A stretch of 64,000 nucleotides of DNA from Opisthocomus hoazin. Its lineage: Eukaryota; Chordata; Aves; Opisthocomiformes; Opisthocomidae. The position numbers were made by a program, and so were the translations under genes. The notes under the pieces are model-generated. The model was not told the DNA's origin and did not search any database. It saw only the letters and a list, made by a program, of their open reading frames with translations. Below, piece after piece: positions 34,073 through 47,100 of the stretch; the stretch's first letter is position 1; each line of letters begins with the position of its first letter. The stretch spans positions 8,618,001 through 8,682,000 of the forward strand of contig NC_134434.1 of assembly GCF_030867145.1 (NCBI RefSeq). Reading direction: 5' to 3'.

Positions 34073-34259
34073 ACTACAGCTCCCAGCAGCCCTCGCGGCG
34101 CGGCGGGCGGGGCAGTGGAGCGCGGGGGCTGCCGGGAGTTGTCGTTTGCGCCGCGAGCGCGGTGGTTTGGGCGCTTCCGGCTGCCGTGGCGGCGCGCGGG
34201 GGCTGCCGGGAGCTGTAGGCGGCGGCGGCGGGGAGGAGGCGGGCGGCGGCGCTCGGGCG
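34073..34259 (+). promoter_or_regulatory. CANT1: CANT1 promoter with three ZNF143-type sites and probable non-coding exon 1
   Basis: ACTACAGCTCCCAGCAGC at 34073 matches the ZNF143/SBF consensus. Two near-identical copies in the opposite orientation lie at 34127-34145 and 34201-34219. There is no TATA box, and the surroundings are a CpG island. A splice donor GGCGGTGAGC with GT at 34260-34261 probably ends the non-coding first exon, which would splice to the acceptor before 35486. Confidence 0.65.
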
Positions 34260-35506
34260 GTGAGCGGGGATCGGGCACCGTGGACAGGGGCGGGCGAGGG
34301 GCCGGGCCGGGCCTGCAGCACCGGACTCCCCGCCGGGCTGGGGCGGTGGCACCGCGGGGCCCGAGCACCCCGCCGGGACGGGAGCGCCGGGGTCCCCGGG
34401 GCCGTATCCGGGGCCGGGGGGGCCCGCTCGGTCCCGGCGCTGCCCCGCCTTCCTGGCAGCGCGCTCGGGGAGCGGGCCCGGGGGTCGCCGTGGCCGTGCC
34501 TGAGGGCCCGGGGGTCCCGCGGCCGTGGTCAGGGCGGTGCCGGGGTCCCGCGGCCGCGCTGGGGGCCGGTGCAGCGAGCGGGGTCCCGGCGGACGGAGCG
34601 GCTCCCCCTTCCCGCGGGGTCCGTCCCGGCTGCAGCGGGGCCCCGGGGCGAGCAGCCGTGCCCCCGGGCCGGGCCCCTCCGGGCCGGGCCCCCCGCGCTC
34701 AATGCCGCCTCTGTTCGCGCCTGGGGCTGCGGAAAGGCGCCTTGAGAGCCCCGGGGACCGGCCCGGGGGTCCCCCGCCCGGGGCTGGGGTCCTGGCCCGG
34801 GGCTGCGCGGCTCCGGGTGGGAGCGGGCGACCCGGGGGCACCTTCCCTTCCCGGGAGCCGCTGCCCGCTGCCCGGCCCCGGTGCCCGCTCCCCTGTGCTG
34901 CGGGGAGGGGTCCTGGCCCTGCGGGTGGGCACAGCCCGGGTGGGTTGAGGTGCCCACGGGCGCGTCCTGCCCCGGGGAGATGGGGGGGGATGGAGGGATG
35001 GGGGGGGCTGCTGGGGCCCTGAGGCTGGGCAGGTCGGGGTGCGTCCCTTGGACCCGGGCGCTGCGCTTCCTGCTGCGGCGCTGGCACCCTGCTCGGGCGG
35101 GGCTGCCACGCGTCCCCTCTGTCCCCTGGGGCCTGGGCACACGTTCGGCAGCCGGGCCGGTTCCTGGGGGCTGCCGGAGCTGGGCCAGGCCGGCCGGCTG
35201 CTCCCGAGGCAGTGAGGGTCGTCCCCGCCGCCGGACGGGACCCTGATTCCTCCTGGGGCTGTGCCGGACGCTGCGCAGCGGCGTGGGGGCTCGCTGCGTG
35301 CCGGGGTGCCTCGGCTCCCTGCCTGGGGCTTGTGCCGGTGTGGGCGTGCGGAGGGGGTGAGCTGGGGCTGAGAGCGGCTGCAGCAGCAGAGCGGCCCCCC
35401 TCTGCTGCGGGAGAGGGGCTGGGCCCCGGCGCGGGGCCGTGCCGGGCTCCAGCTCTGACCTGCGTCCTCCCGCCTTGGCCTCCAGGTTCTCCTCGCCCCC
35501 GGTCGG

Positions 35507-37291
35507 ATGCCCGGCCCGCCCTGCCATGAGTCTATGAGCCCCCTCCGGATCAGCGTGGGTGGTCTGCCGGTCCTCGCGTCCATGACCAAGGGCGCTGACC
35601 CCCGCTTCCGACTGCGCTGGAAGGCCATCGTGCTGTCGTCGGCCTGCGTGGGGTTTGTGCTGCTGCTCTTCTGCCTGCACCGGTCCTCCCCGGCACGGCC
35701 CGTCCCACCCAATCCTCGGAACTGGCGGCTCAGCCTGCAGGCAGGGGACCGCTACAATGACACCTACCCGCTGTCCCCACCCCAGAGAAACCCCGAGGGC
35801 GTGCGCTACCGCATCGGCGTCATCGCGGACCTGGACACGCAGTCGCGGGGCTCTGAGGAGCACACCTGGTTCAGTTACCTGAAGAAGGGCTACCTGGTGC
35901 TGTCGGACAGCGGGGACAGGGTGAGGGTGGAGTGGGACGAAGATGAGAGCGTGCTGCAGTCCCACCTGGCTGAGAAGGGCAGGGGCATGGAGCTCTCCGA
36001 GCTGGTGGTCTTCAACGGGAAGCTGTACACCGTGGACGACCGGACGGGAGTCGTCTACCAGATTGAGGGCAACAAGGTGGTGCCCTGGGTGATCCTCCCG
36101 GATGGGGACGGCACGGTGGGGAAAGGTGAGCTCTCCCGTCCCGCCCTGCAGACGCAGAGCCCTTGTCCTTGCCCCTCAGGGGGCTCGAGGGGGTGGGGTG
36201 CACCTTTTCGGTGACCCTGTGAACCCGGCCGGGCCGGGGGTGGTGGCTGGCTGCGTGCGGGAGGCTGTGCCCAGCACCGGGCCATGCGGTGTGGCGTTGA
36301 GGGGAGCGGGGGCCGCTGTGGTGCCCGCGTGCTGGCCGAGCCCCGGCTCGTGCGTTCTCTCCACTGCAGGCTTCAAGGCGGAGTGGCTGGCGGTGAAGGA
36401 TGAGCACCTCTACGTGGGGGGCCTGGGCAAGGAGTGGACCACGACGACGGGGGAGGTGGTGAACGAGAACCCCGAGTGGGTGAAGGTCATTGGCTACAAG
36501 GGTGACGTGGGCCACGAGAACTGGGTGGCGAACTACAACGCGCTGAGGGCTGCAGCGGGCATCCGACCCCCAGGTACTGAGCGAGGCTCCCTCCTGCCAC
36601 CCCATGTCCCACACCCCCTGCGGGCTCCGGGGCTGAGGGCTCCCCCCCCACCAGACACCGGGACTGGAGCGAGAGTTAAAGGATGCTGGAGGCCGGAGAC
36701 TCTCCCCTGCGCTGTCCGGTTTTGTCCCCAGCCTGTGCCACGAGCAGCTGGGGGGTGGCTCAGCCGGCGCTGTGCCTGGCAGCCGGGCCCCGGGGCAGAG
36801 GAGGCCGTGCTGGGGTGCCCGGGCTCGGCGCTGGGAGGGGCTGGGAGGGCGGCTGTGGCGGGCAGTGGGGCAGGGGGGCCACGTGTGCCCCGTGCCGTCA
36901 GACCCCGCTCCCTGCCGCAGGTTACCTGATCCACGAGTCGGCCTCCTGGAGCGACACGCTGCAGCGCTGGTTCTTCCTGCCGCGCCGCGCCAGCCACGAG
37001 CGCTACAGCGAGAAGGCGGACGAGCGGCGAGGCACCAACCTGCTGCTGAGCTCCACCCAGGACTTCGGGGACGTGACGGTGGGACGCGTGGGCGAGGCGG
37101 TCCCCACCCACGGCTTCTCCTCCTTCAAGTTCATCCCGGACACAGACGACCAGATCATCGTGGCGCTGAAATCGGAAGAGGACAACGGCAAGATCGCCAG
37201 CTACATCATGGCCTTCACGCTGGACGGGCGCTTCCTCCTGCCCGAGACCAGGATCGGGAGCGTGAAATACGAGGGCATTGAGTTTATTTAA
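35507..37291 (+). CDS. CANT1: CANT1, calcium-activated nucleotidase (apyrase) of ER/Golgi
   Basis: Three coding exons, 35507-36125, 36370-36573 and 36921-37291, give 1194 nt and 397 aa (human 401). The coding exon starts at 35486 after a TCCAG acceptor, so 21 nt of 5'UTR precede the ATG. The protein is type II: a short cytosolic tail, a membrane segment at about residues 40-57, then the lumenal apyrase domain. A sequon NDT at residue 84 corresponds to the conserved human site. Motifs include [83 protein letters not shown] and the C-terminus KYEGIEFI. The enzyme hydrolyses UDP, GDP and UTP in a Ca2+-dependent way and supports proteoglycan synthesis; its loss causes Desbuquois dysplasia in humans. 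The first ATG has a weak context; Met10 and Met26 are alternatives. Confidence 0.96.
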
Positions 37292-40200
37292 CCGACTTCT
37301 GCACTGGACCAGCGGGGTGCGGGCGGCCGAGGGGTGCCGGGCAGCGCGCCCAGCTCTGGCCTTGGCGTCTCCGGTAAAGCGTTGGCTCTGCTGCAGCAGG
37401 CGTGGTGCGAGTGTTTCGGCAGTGGCACCTGGTGGCAAGGGACTGCCAGCACAGGGTGCGGTGACCCCCAGCCCCGCCGCGATGTCCCCGGGCAGGCCCT
37501 GTGCTGCCGCCCTAGCGCCCAGCCCCTGGCTGCGACGGGAACCCTCTGCGGCGAGTCGGTGGCTCTGGTGACGTCCTGGCTCTGCGTTTGCAGCCGAGGA
37601 GGAGCCTGAGCGCCAGCTCTGCAGTGCTGCGCCTGTCCCGCCATGCCGCCGGGCTCCCCGGGCGCAGGGGGGTGTCCAGCCGGAGCACCGGGCCCGTCCC
37701 GGTACCTGCGGGAGCGGCTCTGGCCTGGGCCCTGGCAGCCTGTCCTGGGGCCACCTTGCAGGAGAACCTCTGTTCTGTGTCCCAGTACCTGTCTGGGAAC
37801 GTGCCGGAGACGTGGGGACAGGCATCCCTGGGGGGAGGAGCATCCCAGGGCACGACTGCCCGGATCCTGCCCCGTTCCTGACCCTCCGGGGGTCAGGGTG
37901 ACGCAGGGGGCCGGGGCCACAGCAGGGCGTCACAGCCAGGGCAGGCGAGGGCCATCTGCGATGTCGTAGCCGCGGGGGATTTCGTCAGGCTTTTCCCCCA
38001 GACGTTGCTTTTCCTTCCCTTTTCCCCGTCAGCTGGGTGAGGGGAGGACCGGGGGCACGGGTGGCCCTGGGCGCTGTTTTCTGGGGACAGTCTCCTGCAG
38101 GAGGGCACGGCGGCCGTGTCCCTCTGCCCTGTCACCAAGGGGGACGCAGCAGTTCCTGCACCGCCGGTAGCACCGGAGCAGCGGCAGCGGGGCCATGCTG
38201 GGTGCTGCGTTAGCGGCACAGCGGCTGTGCCTGCGGGGCAGGGAGCCAGATGTGGCCCCAAGCAGCTGCGGGGGCCAGTGGCCGTGGCCGGGCATCATGT
38301 GGGGACATCCCTGCGCCTGGCCCTGCGCCGCTCCCGGCCCGCACACCAAGGCGGTGCGGGGTTTGCTGGTCGTGTGTCTTCCCCCAGCCCTGGCTGTGCA
38401 CGGCTCGGCCGCGGAGGTGCCTCGACGCAGAGCGGTTGGCTCCGGGAGCAGCCGGGAGCTGGAGCCGGTGGGCGGTGTGGCCGTGCCTGCTCCCAGGGCT
38501 GCCGTGCTGGCCGTGGGAGGGAGAGCCAGAAACACCAGCTCGGCTTCCCGGGACCAGCAGCAGCTGGGAAATGCTCACAGCAGCCCTGGGCTTTGCTGGC
38601 CGCGTAGCCCTCCCCGCGCTCGCCAGCAGTGTTGTGAAATCGCAGCAGCCTGCGGCCCCCCGGGAGGAACTTGCTGAGGTCTCGGGAGCCAAAAGTGCAA
38701 AACACGGGCGTCCACAGGCCCCAGGGCCTCCTTCCCACCCCACCCCACCGTCTGCAAGGACTGCGGCTCCGGGCCTGGCCTGCGCTCCCCCGGCTCGCAG
38801 GGCAGCGCAGCGTCGCAGCACCCACCGGCGAGGGGCCGCTGCTCGGCTCCGCCGTGCCCCCCCGGCTTGGCAGGGGAGAGCTGCGGGCGCAGGGCAGGCG
38901 GGGGACGGGGTGACTGCGGCACCAGGACCCTCTGCAGCCCCTGGTGCCGGAGCAGGTCCAGTGCAGTGCCGGGGCGAGCTCCTGGCAGCGCCGGGTGCCG
39001 GCGGGGTGCTGCCGGCGGGACGCTGCGCCTGGTGCGGGTGGGAGCAGGCAGGGGCGCAGCTTGACGAGCCGCTGCCTCGCGGCTCCGGGCTCGAGCCCCC
39101 AGCGCACGTTCGGGCTCTCCGGGTGCCTCCCTGCAGCCGGGGGTCCCTGTTGCCCCCCAGCCCCTCAGGCAGCTCTGCCAGCAGGCAGGGCTTCAGGGAG
39201 CTGGGCCTGGCTGCTGCGGTGCAGGGGGTCCTGGGGCCCCCCCTCCCCCCCGCGTGTCTGCGCTGCCCTGCTGCGGGGACCGGCCGTGCTGGGGGAGCGA
39301 GGGGTCTGTTCCTGCGGCAGCTGGACCCACGGTGCAGAGAGCCGGCAGGGATGGGGGCCCTCCCGAGAGCCGTGGGGGGCTGGCCCTGTCCCCCCTGCCC
39401 CTGTTTGCGGTGCCCTCTGTGAGTCACGGGAGCAGCGGGTGGAGGCTGGACGCGAGGTCTCGCTCAGCCCGGCCGGTGGCTCGCGCTGGCCCTGGGCTGC
39501 GAGCGGACGCGCTTGTCCCTGCGGGCAGCTCTGCCCTGGGCACGGGCGCGTCCCCAGCACTGCAGGCAGAGCCGGCCGAGGGCCGCAGCTCCCGGCCAAG
39601 GGCACCCGGGGCAAGTCCCCAGCCCGTGCTGGGTGCCAGCTGGCCACGGGCCTCTTCGGCCGCCCTGCCTTCGCCTGCGCCTCACTTGGCACAGCCTCTC
39701 CCGGCCTCGCTTGCCCTCCTGGCCTGGCCCTGGGGCTGTGCCGGTGGCTGTCTCTGCTGCGTGGCCCCTTCTTGTCCCCTGGGCTCAGCCAAGCGAGGGG
39801 CTCTGCGCCCCGCTGGGGAGTGGGGCCTCTCCATTCCGTGCCCCCCTGCACCCCAAGGCCATCTCACTGGCTGCCCTGCCTGCTGGTGCCCTGGCCCTTT
39901 TCCTGGCGATCTGGCTGGACCCCGTCTCGCCCCTCCTCGTGCCGGCGGGATATCGGGGCCCTGGCGGCTGCCGGGGTGCGGGGCAGCGCAGGCAGCAGGG
40001 CCATCAGCCCCTGCCTTGCCACAAATGGGACCGGGCTGCAGCGTCCCGGGGTCCCAGCAAGCACCCAGCAGCATTGAGGCGCACGTCAGCACCCAGCGCC
40101 GTGGGCTCCCGGGCCGGCGGGACTCCTGGCAACTGCCACCGAAGCATCTGCGAACTGCATGCCTCGCGGCGGAGTTGGGGACTGGGAACCCCTTCTCCAG

Positions 40201-40849
40201 GTTTCATCCAGCATCCCGCAGCATGAGCGCGGTCCTCTCCCGTGGGTTTCCTGCAGGCTTGAGCAGCACTTGGACCAGGCTCGCCTGGCCGCATTTCTGC
40301 CATTCCTTCCCACGCCGCAGGGCCGGCAGCTCCGCCGCCGCTCCGGGACGTGAGTAGCTGTGGCTGGGCAGCTCTGCGGCGAGAGGCTGGCGCGGGACCC
40401 GGTGGCGTGGCCGCGGTGCTGGCCATCCCCGCCATCGTCTGCCTGCGGTGCCCAGTGCTGCTCGGGAGCCGTGTCCCTGCCCGGAGGCAGAGCTGGGCTC
40501 CCTGCCCGCTTCGCCGGGACGAAGGCACCGCCGGCGAGCGGGGCCACACGCGTGCGGCCGGCCGGGCGTGGGCGTACGGCTGCGGTGACGCCCGCAGCGT
40601 CCGGACACCCTCCGCGGTGACACAGCCGGGACGAGGACAAGGCGGGGGTCTCTGGGGACGCGCCCCGGTGCGGGCGGCCGCTGGCCGAGGGCGAGAGGCC
40701 CGAGCCCCGCGGGGGTGCTGCGGCGGTGCGGGACCCCCGGGCGAGGGGCTGCGGGGTGACCCGGGCTGCGGCGGCCGGGAGTGGAGGAAGCGCTGGGGCA
40801 CGGACACGACCGCAGCCCCCCCGCAACCCGCGGCCCCGCGCTCCCGTTG
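37292..40849. other. CANT1-TIMP2 intergenic region without a recognisable gene
   Basis: The first few hundred bases are CANT1 3'UTR; no AATAAA or ATTAAA was seen. A GTAAAG followed by a GT-rich stretch near 37372-37420 is a possible non-consensus cleavage site. The rest shows no SRCR, BTB or other domain exon, so LGALS3BP, which sits here in mammals, is not found. Long open frames on both strands are GC artefacts. Confidence 0.6.
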
Positions 40850-41164
40850 TCTCCCCGGGGCGGGGCGGGGGCGGCCGGTGCGGGGGGGGCGGGCCCCGCG
40901 CCACGCAGAGGCGGAGCAGCAAATCCCCGGAGCGCGTTAAAAAGCGGGGCCGGGCGGGGGCGGGAGCCGGCCCCTCGGCAGCAGCAGCGGCGGAGCAGCC
41001 CGCATCGCCGCCCAGGGCCCGCATCGCCGCGCAGGGCCCGCGGCCGCCCCAGCCCCACTTCCCGGCGGCGGCGGCTCGGCCGGGCCCGGCGGTGGATGCG
41101 GCTTTCTCGGGGGGGTCGCTGAGCCTGCAGCCCCCCGCCCCCCCCCCCTGCAGCCCCCCGCAAG
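40850..41164 (+). promoter_or_regulatory. TIMP2: TIMP2 promoter and 5'UTR
   Basis: A CpG island contains GC-boxes (GGGGCGGGGCGGGGGCGG near 40857) and a TATA-like GTTAAAAAG at 40936-40944. Both fit the TATA-like, SP1-driven promoter described for mammalian TIMP2. Transcription would start about 25-35 bp after the TATA-like box, leaving a 5'UTR of about 190 nt. Confidence 0.6.
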
Positions 41165-44100
41165 ATGCCCGCCGCGCTGCCCAGCCTGCTGGCCTGGCTG
41201 GCGGTGCTGCTGCTCGGCAGGGCCCGCCCGGCCGACGCCTGCAGCTGCTCGCCCATCCACCCGCAACAGGCCTTCTGCAACGCGGACGTAGGTGAGCGCC
41301 CCGCAGCCCCGCATCCCGCGCGCGGCCCGCGCCAACTTCGCGGCGGGGGAAGGGGCGGGAAGTTGGCGGGGAGCGGGCGGAGCCCCCCCGACCCCCGGCA
41401 CCTGCCCGCAGCCCCGCGCCGGTGCGGGCTCCGCGCCCCGCTCAGCCCCGGGGCCGTGTCGGCGGGAGCGGACGCGCGGCCCGTGGGTCCGTCCGTCCGT
41501 GGGTCCGTCCGTCGGTCCGCCCGGCCTGTGTCCGTCCCTCCCCGCGCCCCTCGGCCGCGCCCGGCGTTGCTGGCTGGGCCATGGAGGGGCCGTCGGGGCC
41601 GGGCTCCAGGCTGCGCAGCCACGGTGCCCCGGGCCAGCCCGGCCTGCCCGTCCCGGTGGGCCCGCGGGGGGACGTGGCAGCGGGAGAGGCCCGGCCCCGC
41701 AGAGCCCCCCGGCCCCGCAGCGCCAGCCCCCGGCCCGGGGCAGGAGCCAGCCCCAAGCCCTGCAGAGCCCGGCCCCGCAGCGCCAGCCCCCAGCCCCTCA
41801 GAGCCGGCTGCCCCGGCTCGGTCACCTCCCGTCTGCTCCTTCTTCCCAGGCATTTCCTCTCCCCCGTCCCACTTTGTTCGGCTTGGATGCTGCTGAAAGG
41901 GAGGGCTTGGCAGCGCCGGGATCTGGATTCCTCTTTCGATGAATAATGCCCTTATTAAATTTTAACATATTAAACAAACAGGCCAGCCCCAGTTCCCGGT
42001 GCTGGGCTTTGCAGGGCTGTTCCCAGGCTCAGCTGGAGCGGTGGCATTCCCAAACACTTAGCCAGCCCCAGCCTCCGGATGGCCCTGCCCCACGCCCCAC
42101 TCCTGAGCCAGGATGCTCCTGACGGATTCCCAGGCTCCCCTCGCCCCTTCCAGACCCCGCTCTCGTCGCTCCCCCTCTGCGGGGCAACTCCCGCAGCGCC
42201 TGGCCGCTGCCCCGCCGCTGCCCGGCCTTGCTGCTCGGCATGGCGAGCCACCGAGCGTGTTGGGGACAGGAAGGTTTCTAGACAAAATGGAGCACTGAAT
42301 TTTCGGAGCCGCTGCTCAAGCCGGTGCCTCTGGACCGCGGGATCCCCCACGCCCGCTCCGGGAGCGGGGCTGCGGCTTCCCGTCACGCTGCCGTCGGGCT
42401 CAGCTTTCCGGGGTACTCGTGACTCACTGCCCGTCCCGGGGTGCTGGCTCAGCCGTGACTCAGCTGCTGAGTCACCGGCTGTCTCGCGGCCCCGGCTGTC
42501 TCGGTGGCCGGTGGCAGGGCGCAGCGTGGCCAGGCAGTGCTTGCCGGCGGGTCAGCCTGCCCCGCGGCCCTCGCCAGGTGCTCATCTGTGGGTACCGGAG
42601 CCCGTCCTGCCTGGGCAGCCTCCCCCCGCGCTGTGCTGCCCGTAGCCCTGGCGCCTCCCGGCCCGAGTGCCCTGTGCGGCTCCCCTGGATCAGTCCTGTC
42701 TTGTGTGACCCCGGGTGGGGACAGTGCTGGGCTCGGGGGAGCAGGGTTCATCCCGGGGCGAGCTCCCCAGCCTTCTCTTCCCACACAACATGGATCCATC
42801 TCCTGCAGCCTGTGATCCCTGGCCTGCTTGTTGCTTCTCCTCTGCCCCCGGGTGCTCTCTGGGGCTGGGGGGTTCCTCTCGTTCAGTCCTCAGCAGGGGG
42901 GAGCTGGGCGAGCGCAGCGCAGGGTCCTGGCCCTGGCCCCGTGGGGCTGGGACCCCCGCTCTGCAGCGTGGGGCGCGCCTGCCGCGTCCGGCTGTGCCTC
43001 CCTGGGCCCCTCTGCCCTCACTCGCACCCCTGCGGCCACCTCCGAGGCTCCGCAGCTCGGAGCGGGACCGGGGCAGCCAGAGCCCAGCGTGTTTCCAGGC
43101 GGAGCGGGGCGAGGCGGATGCGGCTCTGCCTCGGGCGTGGGGTGTTGGAGGGGCTGGGGGTAATGGGGGGGCTGGGACTCGTGTCCCCAGAGCTGGTGAC
43201 TTGGGACAAGTGGCCTGGCCTGCCTGCACGTGCCCCTCCTGGGCAGTGGGCGGTGGGTTTCTGCGGTGGGCGGTGGGTTTCTGCGGGGGCCAAGCGCTGA
43301 GGGCTGCCCCGTCGGCCGTTCCTCACCGGGGCCGTGCCCGGGGAAGCAGAGGCCAGGGCTGCTCCCCACCTGCCCGGGGGTTTGCTGTGCGGGGGGAGAT
43401 GTCGGCTGCCAGGTGGGGACGTGGCTGGGTCGCGGGCTGCAGCAGGACACCGGCTCCAGCTTGGTGTCCCCTGGAGCAGCGTGGGGGTGCACAGGAGGGG
43501 GTGATGCTCAGCCCTGCCGGGCACGGCCGGGGCTTTGGCTCCGTGCAGCGGTGACGGCTCCGGGACGGGGCGGCGGGGCGGCAGAGTGGGCCGGTGTGCC
43601 GCCTGGGATGGGGGCACCTTGGATGCATCCCCCTAGGATGGGGGCACCTTGGGTGCGGCCCCTGGCAGTGTTGTGCCGATCCCAGTTGTCCCAGTGCTCG
43701 GTTCCTCGGGACGGGGTGCAGGGGAGGAATGGCAGGGGCTGAGGTGAGGGTCTGGGGTGAGGGGTGGGAGCCGTCCCTGCGGAGGGCTGCCGGGGCAGCG
43801 CAGCTGGCCGGTGGGCCCTGCCGAGCCCCGCTCGGGCTGGGGAGCAGCCGGTCCCCAGTGTGGCCCCGCCAAGCGCCGGTGGTCGGAGCGCTTCCGTGCG
43901 GCTGGCGCGAGGGGCCGTGGGCTGACTGCTGGGGCTGCTGCTGATTGGGCCCGGCACGCTCCCGTCAGAGGGCCGCGGTGACGCACGCGGCCATGGCAGC
44001 GCGTAACCCGCGCCTCCCGCGCAGCCCGGCGGGCGGGCGAGCGGGGCCTGGTACCCGGGCACTGCGTCCCACCCCCCCATGGGCACTGCCACGCGCCCTG

Positions 44101-47100
44101 GGAGCCTCCACAGCCTCCGCCGCTTCTCCCCGCGGGGCTCCGCGTCCCTCCGGGCTCCGCATCCGCAGCACCGCCCTGACGCTGCGCCGGGGCGAGGGTG
44201 CCCCGCTCGGCAGCCCCCGCGGGCGCCGGGGTGCGGGCAGGCACCGGGGGCTGGTTCCTGCCCGTGTGCCAGGCAGGGCTGGGGCTCAGCCCCTCCCGGG
44301 GTGGTTTGCTGACGCTGCCTCCCCGCCGGCCACACGCGGGGCTGGGGTGACCCAGGGGCTGACCCCGCCGCGGGGCTGGGTGCCCGGGCTGGCGGTGCCG
44401 GGTGGGCAGCGGGCAGCGCTGGCACTGGCAGCCGGCCCCTTGGCTCAGCCGGCTGCCAGCAGCCCCGGAGAAGGGAGCTTTGTTCCCTGGCCACGCAGCC
44501 CGGCCGCGGCCCCCGCGGTCTGTGGGCACCGGCGCTTCCCGGGCGGGTGCTGGTGGGGCTGCGCGGCGGGGTCCAGGCTGGGGTGGCATGGAAGGGGCGG
44601 CCATTCGGCGGGTCTCTGGCCAGGAGGGGAGTCCTGCGGCCGAGGGTCCTTGTGCTGCCCCTCTGCCGGGGGGCACAGAGTGGCAGGGGCCTTTCAGCAG
44701 CTGCCCTGGGCAGGGTGGGTGATGGCAGGACCACCCCGACCGCAGGGCAGCACCCACGCAACTTCCCCCCTCGGCAGCTCTCACCGCTTCCACACCCCCT
44801 TTCTTCCTTCCCCAGGGAGTGCCTGGGGCTGCCGCGTCTCCCCGCAGAGTCCTGCCCGGCTGCCCGCCGGCTGCCTGCAGCAGCTCCTGCCGCGATGGCC
44901 GCTGTCCCCGGCAGGAGCCCCGCTCGGCAGCCCGGAACGCGGGTGCAGCCCCCGAGCTGGGGCAGCCACGCGGCGGGGTCAGGGGGGGCAGCATCCCGCC
45001 GGCTGGCAAGCCCAGAGACGTCCCGGTGGGTTTGTGGCGCTGGGTGACTCTGTTTGCCCCCCGCGTTGCTCCTGGAGCTGCACCGCAGCCCCAGTCAGTC
45101 CCAGTTGGTCCCAGTTGATCGTGTGCCCATCGCCCAGCCCAGGTGGGGAGTGGTGCAGGGACGTGGGGATGGCTCTGCTGCGGGGTGCCCGGTTCTCTTT
45201 GGCCCCGGGCAGCCCCAGCTGCTCCGGGTGGGCAGTCACCTCCTCCCACCGCCCCCCCATGGACCCCTGCCCCTCTCCCTGCCCACCCTTGTGCCCCTTC
45301 CCGCATCCCACGATAGGCGGTGAGGAGCGGTGCTGGGGATGGGCTGTGGCGAGGTGGGGGGGTGATGGAGAGCCCTTGGAACCGTCCCCGCGTGCCCTGG
45401 GGCAGCTGGCACGGGGTCAGCCCCGCTCCCCAGGCCCTGGCTGCGAGCGCAGCCCTGCTCGTGCGGTGGCTTCTGCGCGAAGTTCAAGGCGAACGCTGGC
45501 GTCTGTCCCTGCGCAGAGGCAGGGAGCGGCCAGCCGGCAGCCCCGGCCCGCGGGCGAAGCCCCCTGCCCTGCTGGGGCAGTGGGACTGGTCCCAGGGGGC
45601 AGAGGGCCACGAGGGGACCCGCTGCCTCGCAGGGGTCTGGGGTCCTCGCTATGGGGTGGCCGTGGCTTGCAGCCCTGGGGACCAGCATGGGGGCTCTCAC
45701 CGGTGGGGCTCCCACCCTGCCAGGACGGGGTGACCCCGCGATGCGCCTGCTCGCCGTGGCTTGTCCTGCCCGGGGAGGGAACGGTTCCAGCATGGCCATG
45801 GTCGCACTCCGTCTCCCAGAGCCAGCGGCGTGCCGTGCCTGCCGTGCGCCCCGGGAGAGCCCCGGCTCAGCTTCATGGGGGCTCTGGGGTCCCACGGCCG
45901 GTGGCTGTCCAGGCCAGCAGCAGGAGCGGTGGGTGACGCTGCTGATGGGGGCATTGCCATTGGGGAGGTCCAGCTGCCGGTCTGTGAGCACCCGCGGTTT
46001 CCTCCGTCCCTCGGCCCTGCCTCCTCATCCCGGGGATCCCAGCTCCGGGGCTCCCTCGGCGATCCCGGTGGATCACCCTCCTCGCCGCTCCGGTTCCTGG
46101 CTGGGGCAGAGCAGCTTGGCCGCGCTGCTGGGGTCTTGGCGGGGAAAGCGCAGCGCAGCCGTCCCCTCCACAAAGCCGCACTGTTCGGAATAAATCCGCC
46201 TAGAATTGGGCTGCATTTTTGTCAAGTGATTCATCAGCACGTGAATGGAAAAGGCTGGAGCCCACTGAACCAGTAACCGTTCCCTGCGCCTGGAGCCGCG
46301 GGGCCGGAGCTCGGTTGTACCCGAGTGACACCGCAGGCGCGCGGCGCAGCGAAGGGCTGGCACGCGGGAGGACGTGGCACGGCGGGGCTGCAGGCGAGGG
46401 GCTGCCTGTGCCCGCGCTGACCCAGGCGTGCTGCTGGCAGCTGAGTGCCCACTGCGACCGGGGCCGGCTGTGCTGGGGGGTCGTCCCCGGGCCCTGCTCG
46501 TGCTGCTGGCCGCCCTCCCCTTCCTGGAGTAAACTCGGCTGGCACGTACCGGTACCCACGTGGGGCTGTGCCCCCCTGACCTTCGGCTTAAACAGCCCGT
46601 CTGCAGGCACCCCACAGTATTTATAGAGCGTGGTCAGGTTCCCCCTCCTTGCTGTGCCAGGTGAAAGGCAGCGGGTCTGTGCCAGGCAGCCCTCGGCTGC
46701 TGCCATCCCAGCACCTTTCGGTAGGGGACACGCGCCGTGTCTCCAGACTGGCTGCTGCCCTGCCCAACGCACGGCTCGCCGGTCCCTGCCCCGTGGCACG
46801 CACGTGGAGGGGGCTGGCAGGGCATTGGCGTGCCCCCGAGGGCCGGGGAGCTGGCGTCCCCGTGGGATGCAGAACCCCGGCAGAGCAGGGAGCCCTGCGA
46901 GCCCCTGCCCCGCAGCCGGACCCCTCCCGGCTCAGCCCCCGGCTGGGGGTGCTGGGCAGGAGCTGCGGCTCTGGGGCTGCCACTGCTCCCTAAGCCGTCG
47001 TGCCCAGCGACAGGACAAGGGACAACGGGCACAAACTGAAGCCGAGGAAGCTCCAGCTGAAGATGAGGAAGAACTTCTTCCCTCTGAGGGTGACGGAGCC

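Noticed and set aside
43633-45936. Overlapping long open frames on both strands in TIMP2 intron 1 (557 codons minus, 663 codons plus)
   Set aside because: Opposite-strand coexistence, low-complexity composition and lack of any family motif point to GC artefacts.
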